Below are positions 11,831-22,689 of a stretch of DNA of 64,000 bases, piece after piece. The position numbers and the translations under genes were made by a program. The stretch's first letter is position 1; the number at the start of each line of letters is the position of its first letter. The stretch is from Alloascoidea africana (Eukaryota > Ascomycota > Alloascoideomycetes > Alloascoideales > Alloascoideaceae): the NCBI GenBank assembly GCA_030581615.1, contig JAKTTT010000032.1, forward strand, positions 180,196 to 244,195, given 5' to 3'. Below the pieces are notes generated by a model. It did not search any database, was not told the DNA's origin, and was given only the letters and a program-made list of their open reading frames with translations.

Positions 11831-12374
11831 TGCCAAGTACCCTTTTTTTTTTGTCTGTCTGGACTATTACGATTACTTTTTCTTTTTGGATCTTGCAAAA
11901 TTGAAGAAAAACAGAAGCATAAACTTTTTTATAAATGAATTAGCAGGCCGGGTGGACAAGAATAAAAAAGAAAATGATCTGCATTTTTTTGTATCTCTCT
12001 TTCTTTATCTTTATAAAAACTCTCTTTTTAAACTTCTCGGCTAAACAAACAGCAGAAAAAGTCAATGGTTTTTCATTCTAATATTTGACGGATATGGTCA
12101 CTTGTATCCGTCCCCATATATATATGCCTTTCATTGTTCATTATTATTATTACTTTTTTAGCTTCTGGATAATGTTCATACTATTAATTTTGTGATTTCT
12201 TATGTGTGTTAAAACCTTTCCATGTAACATGACCGTAGGATTCTCTCTTTAGAAACTGAAAGACAAATACTTTTACGTTGGGCTGAAATTGTCAGATTTA
12301 TTAAAAACTGAACTTTTTTCTCTTAGTATATTGTTTCTAGCAAGAGTCAAAACCACCATTGAACTCATGGGTAT
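11831..12374. other. Intergenic between convergent ROM2 and dynein LIC genes
   Basis: No gene seen. AT-rich sequence with T-runs at about 11841 and 11876 and TATATATA-like stretches near 12115, fitting 3' ends and polyadenylation signals for the two convergent genes. A small open frame at 12289-12573 is antisense to the last dynein exon and is rejected. Confidence 0.6.
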
Positions 12375-14374
12375 TTATTGTTGGCTACCTCTAGGTGACT
12401 GGAGACCAAGTGCACTTGCCGAGCCTCGCTTCTTTTCAAGAAGCGCTTGGAAGAAATTGGATAATACCTCCTGCTGTGATGGAGAATTTGAGACTGAGGG
12501 AGATCCAGGCGATTGCGTCTTGGCTGTAGACGACTTAGGTGTTGAAGGAGTTGCAAACTCCGAAGTTTCCTAAAACAGCTTGTTAGTGTTTCTGAGAGAG
12601 AAATACGTTTTGGACGTGTCAACTTACCCTAATTCTTCTGAAAATGCTTTTAGGATCTGTAACGTGTCCCCGAACATTGATCAAAGGAGAGTTTCCGGGA
12701 CTAGAAGACGCAGACGGTAACTGAGAAGGTTCACTTTCTTCTACTTTGGATTTGCTCAATTCATCCTGTATAGCATCGTATTTGTCAGCCAGGAATTTTT
12801 GAAAATCGAGAACCGAGAGCTCTGGATCTTGACGAGTGTTGTTCGACTTTGGAGAAACTCTGGGTACTTCCGATTCGTATTCAGCAACCAGACGAGATCC
12901 TTCAGTCTCTGTATCTTTGCTCTTAGAATCAAAGCCACTTGTACTGGTAGGTGTTGAAGGATCTGAAGATTCGGCAACGGGTACACCATTAGAAGTATGA
13001 GAATGCTCTTCTTTAATACTTCTGCCTGCCAACGTTAGTGATTCCCAGAGAGCGCCCGTCTTCTTTGGGTCAAATTCGGGATCAAATGCCAATATTTTGT
13101 CCCATGAATCCCACCCGAAAGGTACAACAAGGTCTGTTCGGCTTACGCCATTAGGCTTCAGTTTGGCCAATCCTTGAATTGATGGGACCACTGGCATCGA
13201 AAGAATGTTTGAAAACAGTTGGCTAACTATCCCACTTTCTGTATCAATAAACCTAGGAATATATATTACAGAGCCGCCATCTAAAAATCCGTTAGTCAAA
13301 GAGGCTCCTTTTGAGGTCAGGAATCATTCGCATACGTTTTAAAGTGATGGTCCGAAGCACCTGTTGGATATAATCAAACACTTTATCCTTCCATCCTTTT
13401 TCTCTCTCCAATTCCGCAAGATGATCGGACTACAAGAGTTAGTTACGCATATGACTTAAAAAGAAAAGAGAATTCTCACCCCCATGACTGCAACCACTAG
13501 ATTGAACCCTAGTGGGTCATCACATTGTCCTGGATCCAAAGGGACATCAATCTCGATGGCTTTTGATTCAATGTATTCAGCTGATGCGTGTTTGACCTTT
13601 TTGATCACTATAATCTAAAGTCAGAATTCAAGCCAACAACAATAAACCAAGATCAGCATACTTACAGTTTTCATTAGACTGTGCCACGGCAAGAGTATCA
13701 AGTTGTGATAAAACAAGTCGAAGAAACACGATCCAACCCGATATGGTTCTCAGCCATTCATTTGGCTCATCTGTCCAATCCAAAAGAATTGTCACCGCCA
13801 GTTGATTACTCAAAAGTTCATTTTTCCTTAAAACGTGCCGTTTCATCATCGAGGTGACCAACGGTAGATTGTAATCTTCCGCTTCACCAGGAAGCGTGTA
13901 TACATCTAAATGTGATAATATTTCTTGATCCACAACAATTCTCCATTAGCTTTTGACCTACCTTGTGATCTTTACATAGCATGCAATTCTCATACCATTG
14001 TTTTCAACATCTTTGAACTTGTGATATGTGTAACCGAGAGAGAAAGAATTCGCAACATCTGGTGCAGGAATGGGCACTGATTCCGAAAAGTGATAAGACC
14101 CGGCCTTACGACCTGTATAGAATGTAGAATTATGATCGGCGTGAGGATTCGTGTAGGTCGGAGAGGTTCGTATAGAGTCTATAAAATCTGTTTGTGATCT
14201 TGGCGAGCTTCCTATACCATTCCACATGAATGTTAGTGTTCTGGGTTCCCCAACTGAAATCAACAGGAAAAAGTGTAGGAACTAGATCGTACCGAGTACC
14301 AGAAGCGTCTTTAGTGGTGGCTGTTTCGCCGACTGGACAGTATCCAGGAGCTTTGACCATATGCCAGTCTCCAT
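12375..14374 (-). CDS. Cytoplasmic dynein light intermediate chain, 7 exons
   Basis: Exons (minus strand): 14374-14293, 14253-13996, 13905-13666, 13607-13480, 13429-13336, 13307-12628, 12569-12375; total 558 aa, all phases compatible. Recognisable fungal LIC features in order: the Ras-like N-terminus (IWSKLLDTV ... KTLLVL), VTILLDWTDEPNEWLRTI, LVVPFGWDSWDKI, and the C-terminal helix EVLSNFFQALLEKK that binds cargo adaptors. LIC links the dynein motor to adaptors on vesicles and spindle/nuclear cargo. The P-loop position (VGEPRTLTF) lacks GK[ST], as in other fungal LICs. Introns are 39, 90, 58, 50, 28 and 58 nt. The 28-nt one (13335-13308) is needed to avoid a stop and keep LKR-ASL aligned with the family's LKHGASL; it may instead mark a frameshift. 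Intron 2 borders are less certain than the others. Confidence 0.82.
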
Positions 14375-14529
14375 GTTGAGGGCCAGTGAGGATGAATCAA
14401 ATTTCGTGATCGTGTCAGAGGGAGGAGAGCCAACAGGTCATCAGCCACAAATTCCATTTCACTTACAAAATGTATTCCTTTTTTTCTTTTCTCATAAGTA
14501 ACTAAACAAAATGGTTACAACTCTACTAG

Positions 14530-16122
14530 TTAATGTGGATAGTCGCCGCTATTATACAATCCTATGTCTACCTCTGCCTTGGGAGTTTCAGAGAAAGACG
14601 AAATATGGCCATTTCCATTGGGCCTTTTCTGTTCATCTATTCTTTGATTAGTTGCTCTTACGCGTTCCAACTCCTCCAAATACTTGATTTCATCTCCCGT
14701 AACATAATCTCCCGTGAATACGCCCACTTCGAATTTGAAAATATTTGCACCGGAACAACTTGCTATCAGATCTTCCAATTTCTGGTAAATCACCTTGTCG
14801 GCTCCGATTTCTGCTGCGATTTCTTCATCTGTCCTGTCATGAGCAACAAGAGCTCTTGAATCGGCCAAATCTATACCATATATGTGGTTGTATCTAATGG
14901 GAGGAGCACACGATGCAAAATAGACTTTTTTCGCGCCAGCTTCCTTGGCCATTTGGATGATTTCTTTGGACGTGGTGCCTCTCACAATACTGTCATCAAC
15001 AAGGAGCACGTTTCTTCCGTTAAACTCCATCTCCATTGCATTCAACTTTCTCCTGACACTTGACCTACGCTGTTCTTGGTCAGGCATGATGAAAGTTCTC
15101 CCGACATATCGGTTCTTGACAAAGCCTTCACGGTACGGTAGCCCCAACCTAACAGCAGCCTCAAGAGCAGAGTGTCGTGCCGTATCAGGAACAGGTATGA
15201 CAACGTCGATAGAGTTTTTTAGGTTCTCTTTACCTCCAAACGACTCGATGATAGTGTCTGCAAGAGTATCACCCATAGCGATTCGAGATCGGTAGACGCT
15301 TATTCCATCCTGAACAGAGTCCGGACGAGCGAAATAAACGTACTCAAAGATATCCGGCGTGTAAGCTTTTGGAGGAACAATCTGCTTGAAAATCGGAGTC
15401 ACCGAGTTTTTGGGAATTATAACAGCCTCACCGGGCTTTATGTCTCTAATATTCTTAAAGTTGTGGGCATCCAGAACAACAGACTCACTGGCCAACATGT
15501 AGTCCACGCCGCCATCCTTCAGCTTTCTTTCGCCAATGAGTAAGGGCCTGATTCCATGGGGGTCTCTAAAACCAATGATGGCATAGCCAGCGATCATCGC
15601 GGTGCATGCATAGGCACCACGGCACTCTCTGTAGACCCCACTCAGCGCATGGAAGATATCTTGTGCGTTGACTCGCGATTTGTCATACTTTTCGAGCTCA
15701 CTGGCAAAAATGTTGAGTAAAAGCTCGGAGTCAGAGTCGGTATTAATGTGTCTGTGAACGGTCTCATCAAGGTATTTTCTCAGCTGCAAGGCATTTACCA
15801 GGTTTCCATTATGGGAAAGAGAAATGCCGTAGGGCGAGTTCACGTAAAAAGGTTGTGCTTCCGAGTTGGCAGATGATCCAGCGGTTGGATAACGAAGATG
15901 GACCAGGCCCATATTCCCAGCAAGACCGGACATTCGCGACTGGGTGAAGACATCGCGGGCCATGCCATTTCCCTTACACTGATAGAGTCGTCCATGGGGG
16001 CCGCATGTAATTATGCCGGCAGCATCCTGGCCCCGGTGCTGCAAAAACATTGCTCCATCAAAAAGCTCCGGAGCCGCCAATCCATTTGGATTTGATAGGC
16101 AAAGGCCTAGAATGCCACACAT
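14530..16122 (-). CDS. ADE4: Amidophosphoribosyltransferase (PRPP amidotransferase)
   Basis: Single-exon 530-aa protein; yeast Ade4 is 510 aa. It catalyses the first committed step of purine synthesis, making 5-phosphoribosylamine from PRPP and glutamine in the cytosol. It starts MCGILGL, with Cys2 as the N-terminal nucleophile of the glutaminase domain after Met removal. Further motifs: FLQHRGQDAAG, LSHNGNLVN, and the C-terminal phosphoribosyltransferase domain with the PRPP loop NVLLVDDSIVRGTTSKE (~377-393). The extended C-terminus after VGVFTGDYVTGDE is low-complexity. All key motifs are intact. The start of the dynein LIC gene lies 155 bp beyond its stop, on the same strand. Confidence 0.97.
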   Translation of the reverse strand: MCGILGLCLSNPNGLAAPELFDGAMFLQHRGQDAAGIITCGPHGRLYQCKGNGMARDVFTQSRMSGLAGNMGLVHLRYPTAGSSANSEAQPFYVNSPYGISLSHNGNLVNALQLRKYLDETVHRHINTDSDSELLLNIFASELEKYDKSRVNAQDIFHALSGVYRECRGAYACTAMIAGYAIIGFRDPHGIRPLLIGERKLKDGGVDYMLASESVVLDAHNFKNIRDIKPGEAVIIPKNSVTPIFKQIVPPKAYTPDIFEYVYFARPDSVQDGISVYRSRIAMGDTLADTIIESFGGKENLKNSIDVVIPVPDTARHSALEAAVRLGLPYREGFVKNRYVGRTFIMPDQEQRRSSVRRKLNAMEMEFNGRNVLLVDDSIVRGTTSKEIIQMAKEAGAKKVYFASCAPPIRYNHIYGIDLADSRALVAHDRTDEEIAAEIGADKVIYQKLEDLIASCSGANIFKFEVGVFTGDYVTGDEIKYLEELERVRATNQRIDEQKRPNGNGHISSFSETPKAEVDIGLYNSGDYPH

Positions 16123-16514
16123 CTAGAGTCGTCTCGTTAGAACCTGCAAATCGCGATATGGAGGAGTTGATAAACAGCAGAAACCCGCTTCCAAAGGAAT
16201 CAGAACAAAGATACATCCTCAACGTAAGTTTAGGAAGTCTAACGCCTAAATATCTTTAAACTCATCATCGTAGTGCGGTGCCAGAGTGCCAGACCGGGGG
16301 CCGGGGCCGCTCAGTACTTACTACTTACCGTAAGCTTGGGTACTTGTCGTAGACGGGTATTGTGGAGAAGAAAGGTGGATCGCCCAACGCAAATTTAAAC
16401 GGAGCGAAAAAAAAAGGATCTCGAAAAACGGGAAAACCCGGAAGCGCGCGCCGGGACTTCCGGGAAATCGCACTGGAGCCGAAGCGAAGCGAGCTGGCAG
16501 TCACCTGACAGAGG
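16123..16514. other. Intergenic between ADE4 and ECO1
   Basis: No gene seen. It must hold the ADE4 promoter and the ECO1 3' end, both on the minus strand. A locally GC-rich patch lies at 16280-16310 and another at 16438-16500. I found no clear TGACTC (Gcn4/Bas1) site. Confidence 0.55.
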
Positions 16515-17369
16515 TCACCTGACGTAGACAGGAACGACCCGCCGCGGGCTGTTTTTCACAGACACGGAGCTCCAGACACGGGCCACTTTGCTGCCGAGCG
16601 CGCTGGGCTGGCTCCAGCCCATGTGGAGCCGGGGGATCTGGAGCCCGTAGATGAAGAACTGCTGCGCGGCCGCGAGCAGGTTCAGTGCGACCTGTCGCCG
16701 GCGGAAGTTGCGGGACGTGTACAGCCGCGAGATCCCCATCAGCAGTGTGCACTCGCGATCTGGCACCAACTGGCCGGTTTCAAGACACATCCAGCGGCCC
16801 TCGGTCTTCTTCTCGGCTGTGAGGATGCCAATGGCTCGTTTGTTGTGCACAAACACGAAGGCCTTTCCCTCCGAGGACATCCACTTGCACCCGTCGTCAG
16901 GGGCATTCAGCTCCAAGTTCACCAGCGAAAGGAGGTCCTGCACAGCTTTTTTCTCGCTAGCCTTGAGATTCGTGCCTCCCACCGAAACAATGTAGGATGC
17001 TGGTGAGAGCAGTGACTCGGACGTGCCTTGTAGAAAGTCTGAAAAGTCCACCACTTTTTCACCCCACGAAACGCTCCACTCCCTGCCATTGAGGGCCCGC
17101 GAATGGAACCTGTCGTGTAGCTTCGAGTCCACCGGGGAGTGTGCCAGATAGGCCATTCCACAGAGATCGCAGGTCGTTTTCGGAGCTGTGCCAAATAGGC
17201 CAAATGCCAGACGCGACTGGATCAGCTCCTTTGGTTTTGCGCCCGCAGTCGCTGGCACGGGCGATTTCAGCCGCTTTGGAGACGGCGAGAGACACACGTT
17301 CTCCTTGTTGGCCTCCCCCACGCTCCGGATCTTCCCCGGCCTGTGCTGCCTGTGCTTGCTGGGAGCCAT
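16515..17369 (-). CDS. ECO1: Cohesion acetyltransferase Eco1/Ctf7
   Basis: A 284-aa protein from the ATG at 17369 (MAPSKHRQHRPGK). The open frame extends upstream to an alternative ATG at 17414. Features: a basic N-terminus; LIQSRLAFGLF, a PIP-box-like motif at the place where yeast Eco1 binds PCNA; a C2H2 finger CDLCGMAYLAHSPVDSKLHDRFH (CxxC...HxxxxH); and the Eco1 acetyltransferase domain ending in RRQVALNLLAAAQ ... GWSQPSALGSKVARVWSS. Eco1 acetylates cohesin Smc3 during S phase to establish sister-chromatid cohesion. S. cerevisiae Eco1 is 281 aa, which supports the shorter start. It is divergent from NEM1 with 137 bp between. Confidence 0.92.
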   Translation of the reverse strand: MAPSKHRQHRPGKIRSVGEANKENVCLSPSPKRLKSPVPATAGAKPKELIQSRLAFGLFGTAPKTTCDLCGMAYLAHSPVDSKLHDRFHSRALNGREWSVSWGEKVVDFSDFLQGTSESLLSPASYIVSVGGTNLKASEKKAVQDLLSLVNLELNAPDDGCKWMSSEGKAFVFVHNKRAIGILTAEKKTEGRWMCLETGQLVPDRECTLLMGISRLYTSRNFRRRQVALNLLAAAQQFFIYGLQIPRLHMGWSQPSALGSKVARVWSSVSVKNSPRRVVPVYVR

Positions 17370-17506
17370 TGTACAAGGAACAGAGCTGAAGTGAAAGAGA
17401 GCCGCGTTCAACATGTTGGGGACCAACACCCGGACACCCGCCTCAACCGTTCAGGCTTAGCAGCAGAGCTCTCGTCCCAGTAAACACACCCGGTTGAGCC
17501 CAACAC

Positions 17507-18604
17507 ATGAACTCGCTTCAGTTCATCGCTAAGAAAGTGAAAAGTTCAGATGCAGAGTGGTACGCTCCAGACCACGTAGACCGGAATGATCGGCAGCAGA
17601 AAGACTCCAACATGGCGCTGCTGTCCACTATCCTCGAGAGCTCTGCCCCAACGGTATCTTCACAACCACCAACACCTCAGAGACCAGCCGAGCAGCCGCA
17701 GCCGCAGCCGTCCACAAAGCCCTCGTCGTCCTGGGCGGCCTCCGTGTTCAGCTGGGCGATTTTCCGGCCGCTGACCGTACCGTTTCTGGCCTCCTACCGG
17801 CTGGTAATGTTCATGCTGTGGTGTGCGCTGTGGCCCTTCAAATGCATTATATCTCTGGGATCCCGGACGCTATATTCTCCCCATTCTGCCTCCCGGTCTC
17901 GGGAATCTGCTACAAAGACGAGCTACGCTGCTTCTTCTTCTTCTTCAATATACTCAATCTCGTCGTCATCTGCTGTGTCTGTCGATTCCGATTCCCAATT
18001 TCACAAGCATAGATTTCTGTCCCCTCCAAAACACCTGTATCCCAAATCGTTGCCGAAAAAAACCCTCGTTTTGGATTTGGATGAAACTCTGATACACTCT
18101 TGGGTCCGCAGTACACGGTCCATGCCATCTGCTCCCCACATGATTGAAGTCAAGTTTGGAAACAGAATTGCCACTTTGTACTATGTCCATAAGCGGCCGT
18201 TTTGCGATGAGTTTTTAAAACAGGTCTCGAAATGGTACAGACTGGTGGTCTACACAGCTTCGGCTAAAGAGTATGCGGATCCAATTATCGACTGGTTGGA
18301 GCAGGAAAGAAAATATTTTAGCAGAAGGTTATACAGAGATGCCTGTGTTTATGACCCTAAACATGGTTACATGAAAGACATTAGTACTATTGAGCCGAAT
18401 CTTGCTCGGGTGGTCATCATTGACAATTCTCCAGGAAGCTATTCAAACCATATTGACAATGCAATCCGTATAGAGGGTTGGTTGAACGATCCCACAGATT
18501 CAGATCTTTTGCATTTGATACCCTTGCTAAATGGCCTTTACTACGCTACTGATGTTCGAGCTACGCTATCACTCAAGCTGGGTGATTCGGCTTTTGAAAG
18601 ATGA
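17507..18604 (+). CDS. NEM1: Nem1 phosphatase catalytic subunit (Nem1-Spo7 complex)
   Basis: Single-exon 365-aa protein; S. cerevisiae Nem1 is 446 aa. A polar N-terminus is followed by one or two hydrophobic segments (about residues 80-125, WAASVFSWAIFRPLTV and LVMFMLWCALWPFKC), a Ser-rich linker, and a C-terminal HAD/FCP1-type phosphatase domain with the catalytic DLDETLIHS motif (~residue 190), the VYTAS motif II and VVIIDNSPGSYSNHIDNAI. Nem1 with Spo7 dephosphorylates the lipin Pah1 at the nuclear/ER membrane and so controls phospholipid versus triacylglycerol synthesis. The DxDxT catalytic residues are intact. Dullard-type sister families share the domain, but the N-terminal membrane segments favour Nem1. 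Confidence 0.9.
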   Translation: MNSLQFIAKKVKSSDAEWYAPDHVDRNDRQQKDSNMALLSTILESSAPTVSSQPPTPQRPAEQPQPQPSTKPSSSWAASVFSWAIFRPLTVPFLASYRLVMFMLWCALWPFKCIISLGSRTLYSPHSASRSRESATKTSYAASSSSSIYSISSSSAVSVDSDSQFHKHRFLSPPKHLYPKSLPKKTLVLDLDETLIHSWVRSTRSMPSAPHMIEVKFGNRIATLYYVHKRPFCDEFLKQVSKWYRLVVYTASAKEYADPIIDWLEQERKYFSRRLYRDACVYDPKHGYMKDISTIEPNLARVVIIDNSPGSYSNHIDNAIRIEGWLNDPTDSDLLHLIPLLNGLYYATDVRATLSLKLGDSAFER

Positions 18605-19232
18605 TTAATGAATGTTCTATGATGTTGCCTTTTCTAATTTATATTAACAGCATTGGTTATTTGATTGATTCTTTACAAAATGTGAAACACAACAAAAGAA
18701 AAAAAATATATAAGAATCAAAAAATAACAACAAAAAATCACCAAAAATTGAAAATAAAAAAACCACAAAAAAAACAAGCAAAAAAAAAAATAATTGCAAA
18801 CACAAATACAAAAATATTCATAGAGAGCTAAAGAAAGATATGGACAGTCCAAAAGAAAAATCTTGTTACTAATGTTTTATTATTTCCTCCATGCACTTTC
18901 TATACTCATGACAGCTATACAACACCACCTGCTTTTGTATTTTTAGCACTGATTTTTACACTTTATTCTATACCATGACTAGATCTTTCTAATATACAAG
19001 TTCTTTTTTCTCTTTTGTATTTTTCCTGTTCTTTTTTTTTTTACGTTTTGTTATTCTCTCAGTGTGAAATAAAAAATCATGGTCTTTCTTATATGCTGTA
19101 AACTCGTGTATCGACTTCTACATATATATAGACAAAAGAGACATAAGAAGAAAAGAAAATGGAAAGCAAGCCAAGATAAATCAATGTATATACCAAATGA
19201 AATGCCTCTTTGTAAGTTTGTTTTTCCTAGCC
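18605..19232. other. AT-rich intergenic between convergent NEM1 and kinesin genes
   Basis: No gene seen. Strongly A-rich at 18690-18830 on the plus strand, where a spurious Lys/Asn open frame arises, and T-rich around 19010-19050. Consistent with 3' UTR and polyadenylation sequence for both genes. Confidence 0.6.
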
Positions 19233-22200
19233 TTAATTATTCATAAGCTTTGCAATGCCCCGTCCTATAAAACCCAAAGATGACGATTCAGATGCCGCTG
19301 ACCCTTCTGAATCAACAGAAGTGATACTGTTGCGATTTCCATTCCGCGCACTAAGAGAACTTCCAGGACGACTTCGAGTAGGGCTTCTGGGACTTGGACT
19401 CCTCGTTGCGCCGGGACTAGGAGGGTTTAGTTCCCTTGCTGTAAGAGGGGACATTTCAGGTAACTGGCCCAGGTTACCAGTATTCGATAGATATGTTTTA
19501 GGCGACATTGAAAGATGAACTTTAGAAGAAACCGGGGATAGTAGCTCATTATCGGTTAAAGGCATTCCTAGTGGACCTCCAGGCAATGAAAAGTTCTTGT
19601 GATGGGCAAACCGGTTAAGCGAATTGTTATTTGCTCCACTTCCACTTCCACTATTGCCACCACCGCCACCACCTCCTCGAAGTGGCTTAACTATCCTTAG
19701 ATTCAAACCAATTCGATTATCCGGATCCTGGAAACTGTGTACGCTACTGGAATCATCACTTCCCATAGACTGCATCTCATAAAAGCTTCCATTATTGCCT
19801 GTTTCTCCACGACCATAGGTAATTGCATTCTTAACTTGCTCAAACTTGGATCGCAAAAAGTCGTATTTTTGCTCGTAATTCTGACTCTCTTTATATAAAT
19901 GCCTCTGGCTTTCAACAAGCATGGCTTCCAAGTTTTTGATTCTATCGTTTCGTTTGTTCAAGATCCTCTGTGACAAGGCAATATCTTTTTGAAGTGCATT
20001 GTTTTGATCCACAAGTTGCTGTTGAACTATTGTTAACTGCTCGAGATTCTTCTCCAACACAATCATCCGCTTCCTCTGATATCTGTTGTTTTTATCATTC
20101 GTGGCGTATTCCAAATCATCCCGAGTTTGTTCCAACTCGATTTGAAGCGCCACGTACTTGTTGCACTGTTCATTAAGATCTTTAAGAACCAAATCCTTGG
20201 TTTCTATTGCCTCTTTCAAGCTCTCTTGTAGTTCAATAATCTCTTCATCTTTGTTCTGCTGTTCTTCAGCAATTTGCTGTTTAGCACTTGAGGAGCGACT
20301 ACTGACAATGTCCTTAAGTCCATCAACCAACTGCCTGAACTTTGCAAGATCTTCTTGGGGCAAAGATCCCTCCTTGGCGGCTCTGTTGCATAGCCTGGTT
20401 AACTCGTCTATGTTATCTGGCTGAACCTTGGCAATAGAAGATACAGAAAATGATCGAGATAATGCCCTGTGGAGATTTCCAGTGGCAGGGTATACACCAT
20501 CGTTCTTATTATTGAGTCTCTGGTATATAGCTTGAAGAACGGCTCTCGACTCCTCACTCTTATCCTTCGTTGCAATCAGTTTGTCGATTGTAGTCCACAT
20601 GCCCGAAATGGTGCTTGGTCCATCTGTACCACTCGTGCCAGCCGCGGGTTTACCAACTGAATTTGTCAAGTTGGCCTGTTCCTCTTGAATTTTTACAATT
20701 AGTGCTTTACTGCTCTCTGAATCCTTGGTTAAGTGCTTATTTCTCTCTTCAAGTCTCACAAGACTCAGATTCAGCTCTTCGATATCGTATAATGCTTTGT
20801 CGAGTTGTGTCTTTGTCGTTTCATACTTTGCGGATATGGCCTAAAAACTGGTTAGGAGTGTAACGAACCCTGGAAAGAATATAAACACTTACACTAGCGG
20901 ATTCATGAGTCTTGTTGAGATCTTTGAGCTCATTTTCGAGTCCATAAACACGACCCTGTAATTGAGATATGGATTGATCTCGCTCCGTTATTTGGTCTTC
21001 TAACTCATTTTCTCGTTTCAAAAGCTCTTCATCAAGTTTATAAGGGCTCAGCTGGCTTCCAATCCTTGTGGAAACCGGGGTCTGGACTCTTGATGGATTA
21101 CGAGGCGTGCTCACGCTAGGACTATTTGATTTGCCATCGGCTTTGAGCCCCCCACCAAGCTCCATCCATGAATCTGTATCTGGAGGTTCACCTTTCCTCC
21201 ACGATCGCAATTCTTCCTCCAACCTGGCGATGTAGGTGAGATTCGCTTCATTCTGTGACTTTGCAACTTTTATTAATCTGCGAAGCTCAGCAGGAGATAG
21301 CTCGGCGTTAATCTTAGCCTTGTTCTGGATCTTCTTGGCACGAGCTCCAAATCTCAGCGTTGAAAGGGTTTCTTGGTCGTTGAACTTTGATTCGGAACAG
21401 TTGATAATTAAAGAAGTTCTTGAATTCCCACCTAAAGACTCTTGTAAAATTCGAGTCAGCTTGGAATCTCTATATGGAACATGCGTAGATTTTCCATCGG
21501 TAAGCGCATTAATCACCATTCCCAAAGCCGATAATGATTTGTTGATCTTCTTTGCCTCTTCCAGAGTTTGTCCTGAAGCCTTTGTCTTGCCAACTTTCTC
21601 CGAACCTGCCAAATCGACGAGGAAAAGCCTGCCTGACTTTGCATTGCCAGTCTCTACATTTTTCTGTGCCACGTCCACTTGGAAGATTGAGTGGGATCGG
21701 GACGATTCTTGGTTCATATTAGTGGCTGCAACAGCTCTGGCTTTGCCTCCTTGTTTCATAACTTGATAAACCTCTGCTTTGCTCGCAACGTAGACTTCAG
21801 ACAGACCTTTGACGTAAACCCCATGTGTTTTATCCTCATGAATGGGGAGATTCGAATTTGAAGGCTTGAGCAAATCGCGGATCTGTTCCATGTATATTTC
21901 CATATAGCTCACAGAAACAATGTATTCAATATCTTGTGGACTCTCCTGGATAGAGTCGAAAATCTGGTTCACGATGCGCGGAATGATACCTCGAGTGTCT
22001 CGATCGTCAATGTCTGGACCCATCATCGTAAACGATTTACCAGAGCCTGTTTGGCCATAAGCAAAAACGGTTCCATTGTAGCCCTGCAACAAGTCATCGA
22101 CAGTTTGCTTGATTGAAAAATCAAATATTTCCGTCTGCTTACATTTTGGTCCAAATACTCGGTCAAAAGTAAAGACTCCAGAAAAATCCTGGCTTTCAAA

Positions 22201-22506
22201 CTTGCAAGTGTCGTCAGTTACGTACTCAATCACGGTTTCGCCCCCTGAGGCGGTTTCCATCGCATTCTGGGGCCTGAATCTCGCGATTACTTTAATATGG
22301 TTCGCCGAAGACGGCACGGCCGAGAGGGAACTGGATCGTTGATGCGTTGAGCCGAATGATCTCGCTGGAGAGTTCAGTCTGGGGGTGCTTGTCCCTGGAC
22401 CTAAAGATGGCGTTGGCGACGGACACGGGGACGACCGGCTAAGCAGGTCGTGCCGTCGCAAAGAAGGAGTGCCAGCCACCGAGTGAGGTCTCCTTCTGGC
22501 GGACAT
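19233..22506 (-). CDS. Kinesin-1 heavy chain (conventional kinesin), 2 exons
   Basis: Exons 22506-20893 and 20840-19233, joined across a 52-nt intron (GTAAGT ... CTAAC ... TTTAG, 20892-20841), give 1,073 aa from the ATG MSARRRPHS. The frame stays open upstream to 22623, but the extra residues look non-conserved. The motor domain (~60-400) follows a Ser/Pro-rich head: IKVIARFRPQN, P-loop AYGQTGSGKSFTMMG, switch I NMNQESSRSHSIF, switch II LVDLAGSEKVGKT, and HVPYRDSKLTRILQESLGGN. Then come a neck and long coiled coils, and a Gly/Ser-rich tail. An N-terminal motor of this type with neck and stalk fits KHC/KIF5, the plus-end motor for vesicles and organelles. Baker's yeast has only the divergent Smy1, so a canonical copy is a lineage marker. 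Confidence 0.87.
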
Positions 22507-22689
22507 GTCTGGTGAAGCAAAAGGTCTCTCGTAGGGCTTAAAAGGGGTTGGTGGAGCAGACGGAAAGACTACAAGAGAAACGAACAAACTACCACAAGCA
22601 CCCGTCAGATGCACCCAACACACACATGAATTAGTCCACTAGCTACAGACACGATAAACAACAGGAGCAAAACATTCATCGATCCTCGT

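Noticed and set aside
13906-13995. Alternative dynein intron 2 with donor at AAG|GTAGGT
   Set aside because: It would leave a 21-nt intron to keep frame; the GTATGA...TTTAG version (90 nt) is more plausible, although it drops a DQEILSHL stretch that resembles the family.
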